DNA of 43,210 bases from JABWBD01 sp040768665. Lineage in GTDB: Bacteria; Planctomycetota; Planctomycetia; Pirellulales; Thermoguttaceae. Location: assembly GCA_040768665.1 (NCBI GenBank), contig JAXGMN010000080.1:1-43210 (forward strand). Direction: 5' to 3'. Under the pieces are notes generated by a model, which worked only from the letters and a program-made list of their open reading frames with translations, was not told the origin of the DNA and made no database searches. Position 1 is the stretch's first letter; every line of letters begins with the position of its first letter. Position numbers and translations under genes: made by a program. This document shows positions 40,654 to 43,210 of this stretch, in pieces.

Positions 40654-41979
40654 ATGACGCCTCGCATCTCACGACGAACCTACCTGAAATCCACCGCCGC
40701 TCTGGCCGCCGGACTGACCATCTTGCCGGCTCGTTCGGCTTGGGCCTACGCAGCCAATGAGAAAATCAGCATTGGCATCATCGGGGCAGGGGGGCGCGGC
40801 GGCGCCAATCTCAAAGGCGTCAGTGGAGAGAACATCGTCGCGCTGTGCGACGTCGATCGAGGCCGCCTGGAAGGAGCCTCACGTCAATTTCCCCTAGCGC
40901 GCAAATATACCGACTACCGCAAGCTGCTCGACGAGGCCCGCGATCTCGATGCCGTCGTTTGCAGCGCCCCGGATCACCACCACGCCCCGGCCTGCATTCC
41001 GGCCATGCGAATGGGCCTGCATTGTTACTGTGAAAAGCCGCTCACCCGCGACGTCCTCGAAGCGCTCGACATGGCGAAAGTCGCCGCTGAGAAAAAGCTC
41101 TCGACCCACATGGGCACGCCTTCGCGGGGTAGTGAAGGCACCGTCCGTCAGGTTGAGATTATCCGTAGTGGTGCGCTGGGCGACGTGACCGAGGCTCATT
41201 TTTGGACGAATCGTCCCATCTGGGCGCAGGGCTACGATCGTCCCGAGGGCGAGGATCCGGTTCCCGAAAGCCTCGACTACGAGTGTTTCATCGGCTCCGC
41301 TCCCATGCGGCCGTTCAAGGACAAATGGCCCGAAGGCCATCCCGTCTACGAAACGAAGTGGCGCAAAGAGGTCTATCATCCCTTCGTTTGGCGCGGCTGG
41401 TGGGATTTTGGCACCGGCGCTCTCGGCGACATCGCTCCGCACATGTGGTCGCCGGCCTATTGGGGGCTCGAACTGACCGCTCCCAAGAAGGTCGAGGTTG
41501 TCCAGATGTCCGGCCCCGTCACCGACATGTTTCCCGCCGCGACCACACTCTGCTTCACGTTTCCGGTCCGAGGAAAGCCCGACATCAAGATCTTCTGGTA
41601 CGACGGAGGCAATCGACCGTCGCCGGACAAGCTGGGAATCAATCCCGTCCCCGACAGCGGCCACGTGCTCATCGGCACAAAGGCCTCGTTCGGCACGGGC
41701 GCGAAGAGCACGGGCGACTTCCCCGACGTACCCAAGACGCTCCGCCGCTACGGCGACATGTACCAGGACTGGCTCGCCGGAATCCGAGAAAACGATCCTG
41801 ACCGTCCAAGTTGTCCCTTCAGCTACGGCGGCCCCTTGACTGCAGCTTATCTGCTCGGCAACATCGCCATGAAGCTCGAGCAGGCGATCGAGTGGGACGA
41901 AATGACCCGCCGGATCACCAATTGTCCCGACGGCAACCAGTACCTCCAGCGAGAATACCGCAAAGGCTGGGAGACTTGA
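40654..41979 (+). CDS. Tat-exported Gfo/Idh/MocA family oxidoreductase
   Basis: A 441-residue protein: Tat signal SRRTYLKSTAALAAGLTILPARSAWA, Rossmann motif IGIIGAGGRGGAN, SAPDHHHAPACIPAM, and the intact EKP motif in YCEKPLTRD. The C-terminal domain contains GWWDFGTGALGDIAPHMWSPAYWGL, as in exported planctomycetal members, and ends with the REYRKGW form of tail. AAGGAAC lies 10 bases upstream. It is the last gene of the plus-strand run and meets the convergent TIM-barrel isomerase gene with a two-base gap. Confidence 0.92.
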   Translation: MTPRISRRTYLKSTAALAAGLTILPARSAWAYAANEKISIGIIGAGGRGGANLKGVSGENIVALCDVDRGRLEGASRQFPLARKYTDYRKLLDEARDLDAVVCSAPDHHHAPACIPAMRMGLHCYCEKPLTRDVLEALDMAKVAAEKKLSTHMGTPSRGSEGTVRQVEIIRSGALGDVTEAHFWTNRPIWAQGYDRPEGEDPVPESLDYECFIGSAPMRPFKDKWPEGHPVYETKWRKEVYHPFVWRGWWDFGTGALGDIAPHMWSPAYWGLELTAPKKVEVVQMSGPVTDMFPAATTLCFTFPVRGKPDIKIFWYDGGNRPSPDKLGINPVPDSGHVLIGTKASFGTGAKSTGDFPDVPKTLRRYGDMYQDWLAGIRENDPDRPSCPFSYGGPLTAAYLLGNIAMKLEQAIEWDEMTRRITNCPDGNQYLQREYRKGWET

Positions 41980-41981
41980 CG

Positions 41982-42941
41982 CTACCCCGTCACGTCGCAC
42001 AGCCTCGCCGCATGCCGGAGCGCTGCCAATTTGTCGGGCCAGGTCGGCGCGAACTCGTGGGCCACGTATCCCTGGTACCCCACCTCCAGAAGCGCTCGCA
42101 TAATGGCCGGGTAGTTCAACTCCTGGCGATCGTCCAACTCATGTCGACCGGGAACGCCGGCCGTATGCACGTGCCCGATGATATCGTGGTACTGTCGAAT
42201 CCGCCGGATCACATCGCCGTTCATGATCTGCGCATGGTAGACGTCAAATAACAGCTTCAGTCCCGGCGAGTCCACCCCCTTGACGATGTCGGCGCACAGG
42301 TCGACGTCGTCGCCAAAATAGCCCGGATGCCCGGTCATCCAGCCGGTGTCGTCGCGGCTGTTGAGGATCTCCAGCCGAAGCACGACGTTCTTCTTCTCGG
42401 CATGGCCCACGACCTTCTTGAAGCCGTCGATGCAGTTCCGTTTTCCTTGCTCCTCGCCGATCCCTTCCGGGCGGTTTCCTGTAAACACGATGATTCCGCC
42501 GATTCCCACGGCTGCGGCCTTGTCGATGCTGTCGCGAATCTTCTCGGCATAGCTTTCGTGCGTCTCACGGCTGACGGGCCCCGTATGCAGTGGAACGCCC
42601 CCGCTCCCCGTCGTGACAACCAGTCCCTTTTCTCTCACGCGCGCGACCACTTGCGGGTCGCCTCCGATCCCCTCGATACCTGCCAGCCCCATCCTCGCTA
42701 CCGCATCGATCAGCGTGTCCGTGGGCAGCTTGAAGATGAAACCCATGACCGACTGCTTCACCTGCCCATGTTGAACGCGCCAGTCGTCGGGCGGCGCATC
42801 AGCCATCAAGCAAGAACCGGCCGTCGATACATCCGAGGCCCTTGCAGGCTCCGCTGTTGCCTGCATTCCCACCGCGACCGCCGCTGTGGCAAGAAACCCA
42901 CGCCGAGACGTCCGCGCCGCAATGCCGTGAATACCATTCAT
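41982..42941 (-). CDS. Tat-exported sugar phosphate isomerase/epimerase-like TIM barrel
   Basis: A 319-residue AP-endonuclease-2-type TIM barrel, similar to hydroxypyruvate isomerases. Tat signal TSRRGFLATAAVAVGM lies near the N-terminus. Metal-site segments visible are RLEILNSR (Glu), LLFDVYHAQIMNGD (Asp and His), IGHVHTAG (His) and GYVAHEFAPTW (Glu). It should isomerise or epimerise a sugar or keto acid; the exported location makes a classical hydroxypyruvate isomerase role unlikely. The start at 42941 gives the Tat motif near the N-terminus; the longer frame to 43091 runs through a repeat. Confidence 0.87.
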   Translation of the reverse strand: MNGIHGIAARTSRRGFLATAAVAVGMQATAEPARASDVSTAGSCLMADAPPDDWRVQHGQVKQSVMGFIFKLPTDTLIDAVARMGLAGIEGIGGDPQVVARVREKGLVVTTGSGGVPLHTGPVSRETHESYAEKIRDSIDKAAAVGIGGIIVFTGNRPEGIGEEQGKRNCIDGFKKVVGHAEKKNVVLRLEILNSRDDTGWMTGHPGYFGDDVDLCADIVKGVDSPGLKLLFDVYHAQIMNGDVIRRIRQYHDIIGHVHTAGVPGRHELDDRQELNYPAIMRALLEVGYQGYVAHEFAPTWPDKLAALRHAARLCDVTG

Positions 42942-42979
42942 ATCACTCGAACTCCATGATCCAGTAGGTCTCGCCCAGC

Positions 42980-43004
42980 AGGTCCCGCTTGACGAGCGGG
43001 ACCT
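42980..43004. repeat. Palindromic repeat family C, single hairpin
   Basis: AGGTCCCGCT, then TGACG, then AGCGGGACCT: a perfect 10-bp stem. It is located about 40 bases upstream of the isomerase start. The remaining bases to the window end (43005-43210) show no gene I can support. Confidence 0.8.
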
Positions 43005-43210
43005 TGCCTCTCGCCGGGCGTCGCTTGCCCGACAACGTTCCACTTTGCAATCGGCACCTGCCACCAGCCACCCGGGCGTTTTCCAAACCAACCCATGCTA
43101 CCCGCCCCTGTAAAGGTCGTTTAGCCGCAGTGCCCAGCCGGCCGGGCCATGTCACCCCGAGCCACGCCGCCCGTCGCCCGAACCGCGGCCCCCGGGGCCC
43201 GGCGGCCCAA

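Overview
The window is high-GC DNA that reads as a Planctomycetes chromosome (class Planctomycetia, Pirellulales-like; the exact taxon is inference). The evidence is two DUF1559 pilin-like proteins with the FTLVELLVVIAIIGILIAML-type N-terminus, several Tat-exported Gfo/Idh/MocA proteins, two DUF1080 proteins, an ECF sigma factor next to a DUF6768-like membrane protein, and many dispersed palindromic repeats beginning GGGGAC. No rRNA, tRNA or CRISPR array was seen.

Layout. 1-2.3 kb: a broken alpha/beta hydrolase and a Gfo/Idh/MocA gene. 2.5-4.2 kb: a decayed REP-associated transposase, a nucleotidyltransferase with a small partner, and a short pentapeptide-repeat ORF. 4.2-9 kb: what looks like a small integron. 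Three minus-strand genes (two of them SUKH/SMI1-KNR4 proteins) are separated by attC-like sites, and next to them, in the same orientation, lies an IntI-like tyrosine recombinase that lacks the IntI-specific insert and carries a C-terminal extension of about 110 residues. A palindromic MITE-like repeat sits inside one of the attC sites. 9-10.2 kb: no convincing gene. 10.2-17.2 kb: minus-strand genes. These are a secreted protein of unknown function, a HEAT-repeat fragment, dCTP deaminase, a sugar/H+ symporter, a secreted parallel beta-helix protein and a URO-D-type methyltransferase; the last three look like a sugar or glycan catabolic operon. 17.6-19.2 kb: ECF sigma factor plus membrane partner. 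19.2-23 kb: IS110 scrap, DUF1559 protein, a His/Cys-rich small secreted protein, ilvD. 23.4-28.6 kb: DUF1080, HAD phosphatase, xylose isomerase, SDR, DUF1559, KDPG aldolase. 29-30.9 kb: a small membrane protein and clpX with a clear terminator. 31.2-31.9 kb: a second nucleotidyltransferase/small-protein pair. 31.9-35.4 kb: a large secreted protein of about 1140 residues split by one in-frame TGA. 35.6-43 kb: acetyl-xylan-esterase-like hydrolase, then a plus-strand run of Gfo/Idh/MocA, beta-helix, DUF1080 and Gfo/Idh/MocA, facing a Tat-exported TIM-barrel isomerase.

The metabolic genes fit together as breakdown of decorated plant or algal polysaccharide. Esterase and beta-helix proteins would act outside the cytoplasm, DUF1080 and Gfo/Idh/MocA proteins on oxidised sugars, and a symporter, xylose isomerase and KDPG aldolase would feed central metabolism. 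The most unusual element is the integron-like locus at 4.3-9 kb.
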